Under the pieces are notes generated by a model that was not told where the DNA came from, did not search any database, and saw nothing but the letters and a program-made list of their open reading frames with translations. Positions 1-5,309 of a stretch of DNA of 6,368 nt are shown one piece after another. The first letter of the stretch is position 1. Every line of letters starts with the position of its first letter. The DNA lies in NCBI GenBank assembly GCA_027858595.1, contig JAQICK010000334.1, positions 1 through 6,368 on the forward strand, read 5' to 3'. The DNA comes from Melioribacteraceae bacterium (GTDB taxonomy: Bacteria; Bacteroidota; Ignavibacteria; Ignavibacteriales; Melioribacteraceae). Both the position numbers and the translations under genes were made by a program.

Positions 1-9
1 AAATAACAT
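1..9 (-). CDS. Possible start of the next operon gene (trpB expected), cut by the window edge
   Basis: An ATG (9-7) lies 5 nt after the trpF stop codon and is followed by TTA TTT (M-L-F) before the sequence ends. The tight spacing fits another gene of the same operon. In many bacteria with this gene order trpB follows trpF, so trpB is the expected product, but three codons cannot identify it. No clear ribosome binding site precedes the ATG. It would have to be read by ribosomes finishing trpF, or it is not a start at all. Confidence 0.3.
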
Positions 10-14
10 ATTTA

Positions 15-629
15 TTATTTTGCAGATACTCTATTATATTTTTCAAAAAGTTTTTCAAGTTTTATTTTATCCTTTATGCCAGGCTCAATTTCAACCGAGG
101 ATGAGATATCAATTCCATACGGATTTATGTTTTTGTGAATTTCATCAATGTTGTGGTTACTAACACCACCAGCGATTATTACTTTGCTTCGAATATTTTT
201 TGGAATTAAATTCCAATCGAATTTATTACCAGTACCGCCAAAATTAACTGAGTCTTTTACGTCCAGAATAATCCCACAATTATTGAAATTATCTAAGATT
301 GAAAAATCAAAAGATTCATCAACTCCAAAACTCTTTAGAACTGGCGGATTTATTTGTGAAATATATTCTGGAGATTCATCTCCGTGCAATTGAACAGCAG
401 TTAACTTTACTAGTTTTGCAATTTTATTAACTTCTTCAATTTTCTCATTTACAAAAACACCAATCTTATGAAGAAAAGGGGGGAGTGACAATGAAATCTC
501 TTTTGCTCGCTCTGGTGTTATATATCGTTTACTTTTAGGATAAAAAATAAATCCTATTGCATCGGCACCAAGCTTTGAACAGAGTTGAGCATCTTCTAAT
601 TTTGTTATTCCACAGATTTTAATTTTCAT
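15..629 (-). CDS. trpF: Phosphoribosylanthranilate isomerase (TrpF)
   Basis: Cytosolic enzyme of tryptophan synthesis that isomerises N-(5'-phosphoribosyl)anthranilate to CdRP, the substrate of TrpC. It is a single-domain TIM barrel of 204 residues, normal for the family. Visible motifs from the chosen start: KICGIT at 4-9 with the general-base Cys6, GADAIGFIFYPKSKRYI at 21-37, KIGVFVN at 55-61, VQLHGDE at 79-85, ILDV with the catalytic Asp123, IIAGGV at 151-156, and the phosphate-binding GIDISSSVE at 172-180. The frame also opens with a TTG at 641, four codons earlier. I prefer the ATG at 629 because the protein then begins as M-K-I-K-ICGIT, as is usual, and a GGA lies 7 nt upstream. It is separated from trpC by about 120 nt holding a repeat element, unlike the overlapping junctions upstream in the operon. 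Confidence 0.97.
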   Translation of the reverse strand: MKIKICGITKLEDAQLCSKLGADAIGFIFYPKSKRYITPERAKEISLSLPPFLHKIGVFVNEKIEEVNKIAKLVKLTAVQLHGDESPEYISQINPPVLKSFGVDESFDFSILDNFNNCGIILDVKDSVNFGGTGNKFDWNLIPKNIRSKVIIAGGVSNHNIDEIHKNINPYGIDISSSVEIEPGIKDKIKLEKLFEKYNRVSAK

Positions 630-643
630 ATTTAAATCCAATA

Positions 644-671
644 TTGATCACTTGTCATTGATCACTTGTCA
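644..671. repeat. Tandem duplication of a 14-bp unit
   Basis: The unit TTGATCACTTGTCA occurs twice without a gap (644-657 and 658-671), followed by TT. Each unit contains the palindrome TGATCA. The repeat overlaps the left end of the neighbouring palindromic element, so the end motif TGTCATT appears twice (653-659 and 667-673). It lies between trpC and trpF just upstream of the trpF start, and is probably replication slippage at the element border. Confidence 0.85.
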
Positions 672-750
672 TTACTATGGGGTGTATACGACTGAAGTAA
701 TCTGTAACAGATTGCCACGTCGTCTGAAGAGCAGACTCCTCGCAATGACA
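667..750. repeat. 84-bp palindromic repeat element (copy 1) between trpC and trpF
   Basis: The ends are a perfect 7-bp inverted pair, TGTCATT (667-673) and AATGACA (744-750). The centre is another perfect inverted pair, AATCTGT (699-705) and ACAGATT (707-713). The arms between are partly complementary. A side hairpin sits in the right arm: GTCTG (722-726) with CAGAC (732-736). The right arm carries the 'AGATTGC...CTCCTCGCAATGAC' signature of short palindromic intergenic elements that I know from many AT-rich bacterial genomes. It codes for nothing evident. One border lies 1 nt from the trpC stop, so the trp mRNA should carry this structure between trpC and trpF. It could stabilise, cut or partly terminate the transcript; the sequence does not show which. 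A diverged relative lies at 5011-5094. Confidence 0.8.
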
Positions 751-751
751 T

Positions 752-1543
752 CTAATATATACAATACTCTTTCATTTGTTTAACTGAATCACCAATGTTA
801 TCAGCTTTCATAAAATGCTCACCAATTAGGACAGCATTGGTTTTAGTCGTTTTCAGAAATTCCAAATCCTTCATTTCATTTATCCCAGATTCAGAAACAA
901 TAATTACGTCTTCATTTATTTGTTCTGAAATTATCTTTGTCGTATTTAAGTCAGTTGTGAAATTTGTTAAATCTCTGTTATTTATTCCAATTATTTTGTT
1001 TAGAGAAAAATCAATTTTATCTAAATGCTGTTCGTTGTGTATTTCTAAAAGAACATTCATTCCTAATTCAATTGCTGCTTTGCTTAATTCCTTAATCTGA
1101 CTTGCAGATAATATTTCAGAAATAAGTAGAATTGCATCGGCTCCATTTGCTTTTGCCTCAAAGACTTGATACTCATCAATAATAAATTCCTTCCGAAGCA
1201 GCGGTACAGATTTATACTTTGCAATTTCATTTAAATAAAAAATATTGCCCATAAAAAATTGCTTATCTGTTAATACAGATATTGCATCAACGCCATTATT
1301 CATATAAGTATCAGCAATAGAAAGATGATTGAAATTCTCTCTAATAATTCCTTTTGATGGAGAGGCTTTTTTAACTTCTGCAATTATTGAAATTGCTTCG
1401 GGTTTAGAAAGGGCTTTCTCAAAGTTCAAACATTCCTGCGAAAAATATTCATAATCTGAAAACCGTGTTAGTGTATAATCACGCTTTAGTAATTTTACTT
1501 CATCCTTTTTTACCTCAACTATTTTAGCAAGAATATCAATCAT
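752..1543 (-). CDS. trpC: Indole-3-glycerol phosphate synthase (TrpC)
   Basis: Cytosolic TIM-barrel enzyme that closes and decarboxylates CdRP to indole-3-glycerol phosphate, the substrate of tryptophan synthase. At 263 residues it is a normal monofunctional form, not fused to TrpF. By motif comparison with the archaeal enzyme the active-site residues are all present: Glu56 and Lys58 in AEVKKASPSKG (55-65), general-acid Lys118 in LLRKEF (115-120), Glu167 in LLEIH (165-169), Asn188 in GINNRDL (186-192), and Glu218-Ser219 in VSESGI (216-221). The phosphate-site segment AVLIGEHFM is at 237-245. The ATG overlaps the trpD stop as ATGA, so translation is probably coupled. A GGA about 8 nt upstream, inside trpD, may help. 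The gene ends with TAG at the border of the 84-bp repeat element. Confidence 0.98.
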   Translation of the reverse strand: MIDILAKIVEVKKDEVKLLKRDYTLTRFSDYEYFSQECLNFEKALSKPEAISIIAEVKKASPSKGIIRENFNHLSIADTYMNNGVDAISVLTDKQFFMGNIFYLNEIAKYKSVPLLRKEFIIDEYQVFEAKANGADAILLISEILSASQIKELSKAAIELGMNVLLEIHNEQHLDKIDFSLNKIIGINNRDLTNFTTDLNTTKIISEQINEDVIIVSESGINEMKDLEFLKTTKTNAVLIGEHFMKADNIGDSVKQMKEYCIY

Positions 1544-2556
1544 AAATCTTTTCCAAAATCAATTAGTTGTTTTAGTTTCTTTAACGCTTTTCCAGAAAGA
1601 ATTGAATCTTCCGCGGCATTTTGAGCTTCTAATAAAGTAGAATATTTTCCAGAGGTATAAAGTGCTAAAGTAGCATTTGCTGCAACTACATTAAAATGTA
1701 TTGACCTTGCATCAGTAGAAAACAAATCAAAAATTATTTGAGCGTTATCGTTTGGAGTTCCACCTTCGATATCAGATAACTCTATGGTGTCATATCCAAA
1801 AGTGCTTGTATCCATTTCCGTAACTGTAATCTGTGAATTATTCAACTCAACAATTTCTGATGTATGTGTTAGAGTAATTTCGTCATATTGATTATTTGTG
1901 CAAACAAAAGCAACTCTTTCCATTCCAAGTGTTTTAGCGGCTTCTGCCATTTTCAATGCAATATCTTTATTAAATGTTCCAATCATTTGATGAGTTGTGT
2001 TCGCAGGATTAGTGAGTGGACCAAGCACATTGAAGATAGTTTTAAATCCAAGTTCTTGTCTTACTGGTGCAACATATCTCATTGCTGGATGATAAATTGG
2101 TGCAAATAAAAATGATATTCCAATAGTATTAATTGCTACTACTGATTGGTCTGGAGTGAGTTCAATGTTAACACCAAGTTCTTGCAAAACGTCAGAGCTA
2201 CCGCTCTTACTGGTTATTGAACGATTTCCATGTTTTGCAACCTTAACTCCAGCACCTGCAACAACAAATGCTACTGCAGTTGAAATATTAAACGTACCCG
2301 AATTATCACCACCAGTTCCACAAACGTCAATTAAGTTATCTTGTGAAACATCTAATTTAAGTCCATTACTTCTCATTGCATTTGCAAATCCGGCAATTTC
2401 ATTTGGCGTTTCACCCTTTATATGTAAGGCTGTGAGCAATGCAGCAATTTGTGCGTTGTTGATTTTTCCGTGCATTAGCAATTCTGCAACTTCTTCAGCT
2501 TCATTGAAGGTTAAATCGGTTTTATCAAGAAGTTTGTTTAGCATTTCGTTAATCAT
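1540..2556 (-). CDS. trpD: Anthranilate phosphoribosyltransferase (TrpD)
   Basis: Transfers the phosphoribosyl group of PRPP to anthranilate, giving N-(5'-phosphoribosyl)anthranilate for TrpF. At 338 residues it has the usual size of a stand-alone TrpD. An N-terminal helical part (about 1-70) is followed by the PRPP-binding core. Motifs: DVCGTGGDNSGTFNIST at 77-93, VAKHGNRS at 106-113, the loop SKSGSSDVLQELG at 116-128, HPAMRYVAPVRQELG at 156-170 with the anthranilate-contacting arginine region, FNVLGPLTNPA at 175-185, and the metal-binding Asp225-Glu226 pair. One small departure is GFKT at 170-173, where the family usually has G-x-R-T. Both ends overlap neighbours by 4 nt in ATGA form (trpG before, trpC after). 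No Shine-Dalgarno-like sequence precedes its ATG, so it probably depends on re-initiation after trpG. Confidence 0.98.
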   Translation of the reverse strand: MINEMLNKLLDKTDLTFNEAEEVAELLMHGKINNAQIAALLTALHIKGETPNEIAGFANAMRSNGLKLDVSQDNLIDVCGTGGDNSGTFNISTAVAFVVAGAGVKVAKHGNRSITSKSGSSDVLQELGVNIELTPDQSVVAINTIGISFLFAPIYHPAMRYVAPVRQELGFKTIFNVLGPLTNPANTTHQMIGTFNKDIALKMAEAAKTLGMERVAFVCTNNQYDEITLTHTSEIVELNNSQITVTEMDTSTFGYDTIELSDIEGGTPNDNAQIIFDLFSTDARSIHFNVVAANATLALYTSGKYSTLLEAQNAAEDSILSGKALKKLKQLIDFGKDL

Positions 2557-3146
2557 TGTTCTAACCAGTTTTTTATTATTGTTTCGCCTTCTGGAGTAAG
2601 TATGGATTCTGGATGAAATTGAATTCCTTCAATAGGATACTTCTTATGTTTAATTCCCATAATAATTCCATCTTCTGTCTTTGAAGTAATTTCTAAATCT
2701 TCTGGAATTGAATTTGCATTTACAATTAATGAATGATATCTCCCAGCATAAAAATTGGGACTCACATCATTAAATATTCCAGTTCCACTATGTCCTACTT
2801 CCGAAGATTTACCGTGCATTAAATCTGGTGCGTTAACAACTTCTGCTCCAAATACTTCACCAATTGCTTGATGCCCAAGGCACACGCCAAGTAGGGGAGT
2901 ATGCTTTCCAATGGTTTTAATAATATCAATTGAAATTCCAGAATCCTTCGGAACACCTGGACCAGGAGAAATTACAATTTTATCAGGATTCATTTCTGTA
3001 ATTTCATCCAAAGTAATTTTATCGTTTCGTTTAACAATAATATTTTGTGTAAACTTTCCTATTAGTTGAACAAGATTAAACGTAAACGAATCGTAATTAT
3101 CTATCACTAATATTTTCAAGTCACTTATTTTATTTTCTTGATCCAT
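2553..3146 (-). CDS. trpG: Anthranilate synthase glutaminase subunit (TrpG)
   Basis: Class I glutamine amidotransferase that releases ammonia from glutamine and passes it to TrpE. The protein has 197 residues. Motifs: LVIDNYDSFTFNL at 13-25, the oxyanion-strand region ISPGPGVP at 59-66, the nucleophile elbow GVCLGHQ at 87-93 with Cys89, YHSL at 137-140, and the His178/Glu180 part of the triad in FHPES at 177-181. The N-terminus is about ten residues longer than in many TrpG proteins. I still take the ATG because AAGGA sits 5 nt before it. It is not fused to TrpD, unlike the enterobacterial TrpGD protein. Some bacteria use one such subunit for both TrpE and PabB. The position next to trpE makes anthranilate synthesis the main role here, but dual use cannot be excluded. 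Confidence 0.96.
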   Translation of the reverse strand: MDQENKISDLKILVIDNYDSFTFNLVQLIGKFTQNIIVKRNDKITLDEITEMNPDKIVISPGPGVPKDSGISIDIIKTIGKHTPLLGVCLGHQAIGEVFGAEVVNAPDLMHGKSSEVGHSGTGIFNDVSPNFYAGRYHSLIVNANSIPEDLEITSKTEDGIIMGIKHKKYPIEGIQFHPESILTPEGETIIKNWLEQ

Positions 3147-4605
3147 CTATTTCCTTTGCATATTCCAAAGCCTTTAATAAAACAGCAGCTTTATTATTAA
3201 TTTCTTTCAATTCTAATTCTGGCTTACTATCTGCTACAATTCCAGCACCTGCTTGCCAGTTTATTTTATCTTTAATGGCAAAAAGTGTTCTAATTGCAAT
3301 ACACATATCAAGGTTTCCTCTAAAATCAATATAACCAACTGCTCCAGCATAAATATTTCGTAAGCTATTTTCGTATTCATGAATTAATTCCATAGCACGA
3401 ATTTTTGGTGCACCAGAAACTGTTCCCGCTGGAAAGGCTGCTTTGAAAGCATCTATTGAATCTTTATCATCTTGCAATTCGCCTTCAACCCTAGAAACAA
3501 TGTGCATTACGTGAGAGAAGCGGTGAATGTTCATATAATCTTTTATGTTAATCGTGTTAAAATTACAAACACGTCCTAAATCGTTTCTTGCTAAATCGAC
3601 TAACATAATGTGTTCGGCTTTTTCTTTTGGATCTGCCAGTAATTCTTTTTCAAGTTCTAAATCTCTTTCTTGAGTTGAACCACGTTTGCGCGTACCAGCG
3701 ATAGGGAGAATACTAGCTTTTCTATTTTGAACTTTTATTAAATCTTCTGGTGAAGTCCCAATAACTGTAATTTCCTCAGGCAATTCCATAAAATACATAT
3801 ATGGTGATGGATTAATTATCCTCAATGCTCTGTACAGGTTTAGTAAATCACCTTCATAATCGGCAGTAAATCTTTTGGAAAGAACTAATTGGAAAACATC
3901 GCCATTGTAAATATTTTGTTTTGCCTTTTCCACAATATCAAAAAAACTTGACGTATCAAATGCATTACTTTTACTTGGTTCAAAGTTAAAGTTCGATTTA
4001 TGATTTACTGGTTTGGTTAATTCATCTTTTACTTTTTCAATTCTCTGTCTTGCATTATTGTACTCCAATTCCAAATCGGAATTTCCATTGAGATGAACAT
4101 TGGAGATAAGTAAAAGTTGATGTTTAAAATGATCGAATGCAATAATTGTGTTAAACACGCCAAGTATAGAATCTGGAGTTTCAGAGTCTAGGTGATTTTC
4201 AAATTCCAATTTGTCTTCAATTAGTGCAATGTTTTCGTATCCAATGTAACCAACAATTCCACCCGTGAAATCTGGAATATCTTCTATAGTAGGGAATCTG
4301 TACGAGGCAATTTCATTTTTTAAATAATCAAAAATGTTTTCGTCAGTCTCTACTGTTCCAGAATCTGAGGTTATTGTTAATCTTCTGCTTCTGTTGGAAA
4401 TTATTTTATGTGGGTATTTACCAATAAATGAATATCGTGCAAGTCTTCCAATACCTTCAACTGATTCGAGTAGGAAACAGAATTTATCCTTTTCTCGTAA
4501 TTTAAGGAATGCCAATACCGGAGTTAACATATCGCCAGTAATTCTTTCAAAAACCGGAATTACGTTAAAATCTTCTGCTAGTTTTATAAAGTCTTCTTTA
4601 TTCAT
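3130..4605 (-). CDS. trpE: Anthranilate synthase component I (TrpE)
   Basis: Converts chorismate plus ammonia (supplied by TrpG) to anthranilate and pyruvate, the first committed step of tryptophan synthesis. At 491 residues it has full family length. The N-terminal domain carries LLES at 45-48, part of the tryptophan-binding site in feedback-inhibited TrpE, so end-product inhibition is expected. The chorismate-binding domain begins near 215. PIAGTRKRG at 301-309 has alanine where PabB typically has lysine (PIKGT), which favours TrpE over PabB. Glu331 in AEHIMLVDLARND, His368 in VMHIVS, Glu465 and Glu468 match in spacing the catalytic His and Mg-binding Glu residues of the enterobacterial enzyme. 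GTVSGAPKIRAMELI spans 394-408. The 3' end overlaps trpG by 17 nt. The start has only a weak ribosome binding site (GAAG) and lies 147 nt behind the attenuator terminator. Confidence 0.98.
   Translation of the reverse strand: MNKEDFIKLAEDFNVIPVFERITGDMLTPVLAFLKLREKDKFCFLLESVEGIGRLARYSFIGKYPHKIISNRSRRLTITSDSGTVETDENIFDYLKNEIASYRFPTIEDIPDFTGGIVGYIGYENIALIEDKLEFENHLDSETPDSILGVFNTIIAFDHFKHQLLLISNVHLNGNSDLELEYNNARQRIEKVKDELTKPVNHKSNFNFEPSKSNAFDTSSFFDIVEKAKQNIYNGDVFQLVLSKRFTADYEGDLLNLYRALRIINPSPYMYFMELPEEITVIGTSPEDLIKVQNRKASILPIAGTRKRGSTQERDLELEKELLADPKEKAEHIMLVDLARNDLGRVCNFNTINIKDYMNIHRFSHVMHIVSRVEGELQDDKDSIDAFKAAFPAGTVSGAPKIRAMELIHEYENSLRNIYAGAVGYIDFRGNLDMCIAIRTLFAIKDKINWQAGAGIVADSKPELELKEINNKAAVLLKALEYAKEIDGSRK
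3152..3156 (-). promoter_or_regulatory. Ribosome binding site of trpG, inside the end of trpE
   Basis: AAGGA is read on the minus strand 5 nt before the trpG ATG at 3146, within the last codons of trpE. It is the best Shine-Dalgarno-like match before any gene of the operon. It supports the ATG over a TTG nine codons downstream that would give a shorter TrpG. Confidence 0.6.
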
Positions 4606-4752
4606 AATATGCTTCGTTTCAATTCTAAAAATGGGAACGCTGAATATTATGATTTACTATGATTCTTATGATAAAATCAATAAAATTAATCAAGCTCTTT
4701 TCATGAAAAATCAGTTTTTTTCAGTGTACTTTCACCTATTTCTCTTTATAAC
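4606..4752 (-). other. Untranslated leader between attenuator terminator and trpE
   Basis: These 147 nt are transcribed only when the terminator is read through. They are very AT-rich and hold no convincing coding frame; an ATG at 4703-4701 opens M-K-R-A and stops. One hairpin of mostly A-T pairs is visible: TGAAAAA (4723-4717) with TTTTTCA (4710-4704) around a 6-nt loop. It has no G+C-rich stem and no following T run, so it is not called as a terminator. No T-box or other known riboswitch signature was recognised. The stretch is long for a simple spacer, but I can assign it no function. Confidence 0.5.
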
Positions 4753-4784
4753 AAAAAACCCTTCACAGTGATTGAGAAGGGTTT
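4753..4784 (-). terminator. Rho-independent terminator of the trp attenuator
   Basis: Read on the minus strand, AAACCCTTC (4784-4776) pairs perfectly over 9 bp with GAAGGGTTT (4764-4756) around an 11-nt loop. The loop can close further with CA/TG next to an A-A mismatch. The stem runs directly into TTTTTT (4758-4753), the usual form of an intrinsic terminator. It lies 34 nt after the trpL stop codon and upstream of trpE. It therefore does not end a full-length gene but decides whether transcription enters the operon. On the plus strand the following T run is broken (ACAATTTT), so activity in that direction would be weaker. Confidence 0.9.
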
Positions 4785-4847
4785 ACAATTTTATATTCTA
4801 TTTCACTGGGTTGTATAATTAATTAATAAACTGCCACCAAGCCCAGT
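4757..4847 (-). promoter_or_regulatory. trp attenuator: alternative 1:2 and antiterminator pairings
   Basis: Segment 1, ACTGGG (4847-4842), covers the first Trp codon of trpL and pairs perfectly with segment 2, CCCAGT (4810-4805). Segment 2 can alternatively pair with the terminator itself: AACCC (4812-4808) with GGGTT (4761-4757) of its 3' arm, and AGTGA (4807-4803) with TCACT (4771-4767) in its loop, leaving a 5-nt bulge. Expected logic: a ribosome stalled for charged tRNA-Trp on the W-A-W-W codons covers segment 1. Segment 2 then takes the terminator's loop and 3' arm, and transcription goes on. With enough tryptophan the ribosome reaches the stop codon, masks segment 2, and the terminator forms. 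The pairings are read directly from the sequence; the mechanism is inferred from classical trp attenuation. No folding energies were computed. Confidence 0.7.
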
Positions 4848-4887
4848 TGTTGTTTGCTATAATAATATTTGTGGTTAAGTTTTTCAT
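4819..4887 (-). CDS. trpL: trp operon leader peptide (TrpL)
   Basis: A 22-codon frame opens with ATG, begins M-K-N-L-T-T and ends NNNWAWWQFIN before TAA. Three of four consecutive codons (15, 17, 18) are TGG, although Trp is the rarest amino acid. The frame lies directly upstream of a terminator and the trpE-led operon, the classical arrangement of a ribosome-mediated attenuator. The product itself should have no function; its translation senses charged tRNA-Trp. An in-frame TGA three codons upstream of the ATG excludes a longer form. No Shine-Dalgarno sequence is evident. The peptide resembles the enterobacterial TrpL only in its Trp cluster, not in sequence, and in the spacing of stop codon to downstream hairpin. 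Confidence 0.88.
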   Translation of the reverse strand: MKNLTTNIIIANNNWAWWQFIN

Positions 4888-4897
4888 ATTGATTCAA

Positions 4898-4927
4898 AAT
4901 ATATAGAATTTATATAAACGATGCCAA
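4898..4927 (-). promoter_or_regulatory. Candidate trp operon promoter
   Basis: On the minus strand TTGGCA (4927-4922) is followed after 16 nt by TATATA (4905-4900), or after 18 nt by TATATT (4903-4898), resembling a sigma-70 type -35/-10 pair. The stretch ending TATATTTTG (4903-4895) also roughly resembles the Bacteroidota -7 motif TAnnTTTG, with one base too many. If used, transcription would start only a few bases before the trpL ATG, giving a nearly leaderless message. That fits the missing ribosome binding site but is unusual. In such AT-rich DNA chance matches are common, and a promoter further upstream is possible. No operator for a Trp repressor was recognised. Confidence 0.4.
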
Positions 4928-5010
4928 CTATTATTTTAATGAAACTCTTTAAAGTGAATAGATATACAATTACCTTTATCTATTATCTAGTGCAATACCT
5001 CAAAAGTGTA

Positions 5011-5094
5011 AGTCAATAAGAGTGGAGCGGAGTAATCTTTCGAAGTAAGTTATGTTTAAAAGATTGCTTCGGGATAAAACTCTTCGCAATGACT
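5011..5094. repeat. 84-bp palindromic repeat element (copy 2) upstream of the trp leader
   Basis: The ends are inverted (AGTCA at 5011-5015, TGACT at 5090-5094). The inner arms pair imperfectly: the left arm has AGTAATCTTT (5031-5040) and the right arm AAAGATTGCTTCG (5059-5071). The right arm shares AGATTGC near the centre and TCGCAATGAC at the end with the copy at 667-750, and both copies span 84 bp. The left arm is clearly decayed. It contains no gene; a 15-codon frame inside it is not credible. It sits between the adenylate-kinase gene and the trp promoter region. Confidence 0.65.
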
Positions 5095-5309
5095 ATTAGA
5101 GAAACTTTACTTGTTGTCTAAGATCAGAAAAAAATTTGTGTTCATAAAGATACATGTTTGGAGTATGGTGAAAAGAGAATTATTCAAAATTATAACTCAA
5201 ATTAATTATTGCATTATATAACCCTTAAATAATCTTAAAGACCATAGGATTATCAGCAATTCATAATATTTGAATAAATATCATCTCAGCTGTAAAGTAA
5301 GCATTGAAA
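5095..5309. other. Non-coding stretch downstream of the adenylate-kinase gene
   Basis: Very AT-rich, with frequent stops in the frames I followed and no protein-like frame. Two weak A-T hairpins are visible: ATATTT/AAATAT (5266-5281), about 30 nt past the adenylate-kinase stop, and an ATAATC/GATTAT pair with a 13-nt loop near 5230-5254. Neither has a G+C stem or a good T run, so no terminator is called for the adenylate-kinase gene. I saw no tRNA or other structured RNA here. Confidence 0.5.

Noticed and set aside
148..393. Plus-strand open frame opposite trpF
   Set aside because: It lies fully antisense to a well-supported enzyme gene and shows no recognisable domain.
629..641. TTG at 641 as the start of trpF
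   Set aside because: It adds only M-D-L-N before the usual TrpF N-terminus and uses a rarer start codon; the ATG at 629 has a GGA at suitable distance.
795..1100. Plus-strand open frame opposite trpC
   Set aside because: Antisense shadow of trpC with no motif and no ribosome binding site that I could see.
1888..2599. Two plus-strand open frames opposite trpD (1888-2109 and 2156-2599)
   Set aside because: Antisense to conserved trpD codons; the composition reflects the codons of the real gene, not a protein family.
3130..4605. trpE as a pabB (aminodeoxychorismate synthase) gene
   Set aside because: The PIAGT motif, the LLES tryptophan-binding motif and the position in a trp operon all favour TrpE.
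4334..4771. Plus-strand open frame running from inside trpE across the trp leader
   Set aside because: It crosses both trpE and the attenuator region, ends inside the terminator hairpin, and resembles no protein; the minus-strand trpE and leader explain the DNA.
4606..4887. T-box or TRAP-type control of the operon
   Set aside because: No T-box sequence and no series of spaced GAG/TAG triplets was seen; the leader peptide and terminator explain the region.
5266..5281. A-T hairpin downstream of the adenylate-kinase gene as a terminator
   Set aside because: The 6-bp stem has no G-C pairs and is not followed by a T run on the minus strand; similar hairpins are expected by chance in such AT-rich DNA.
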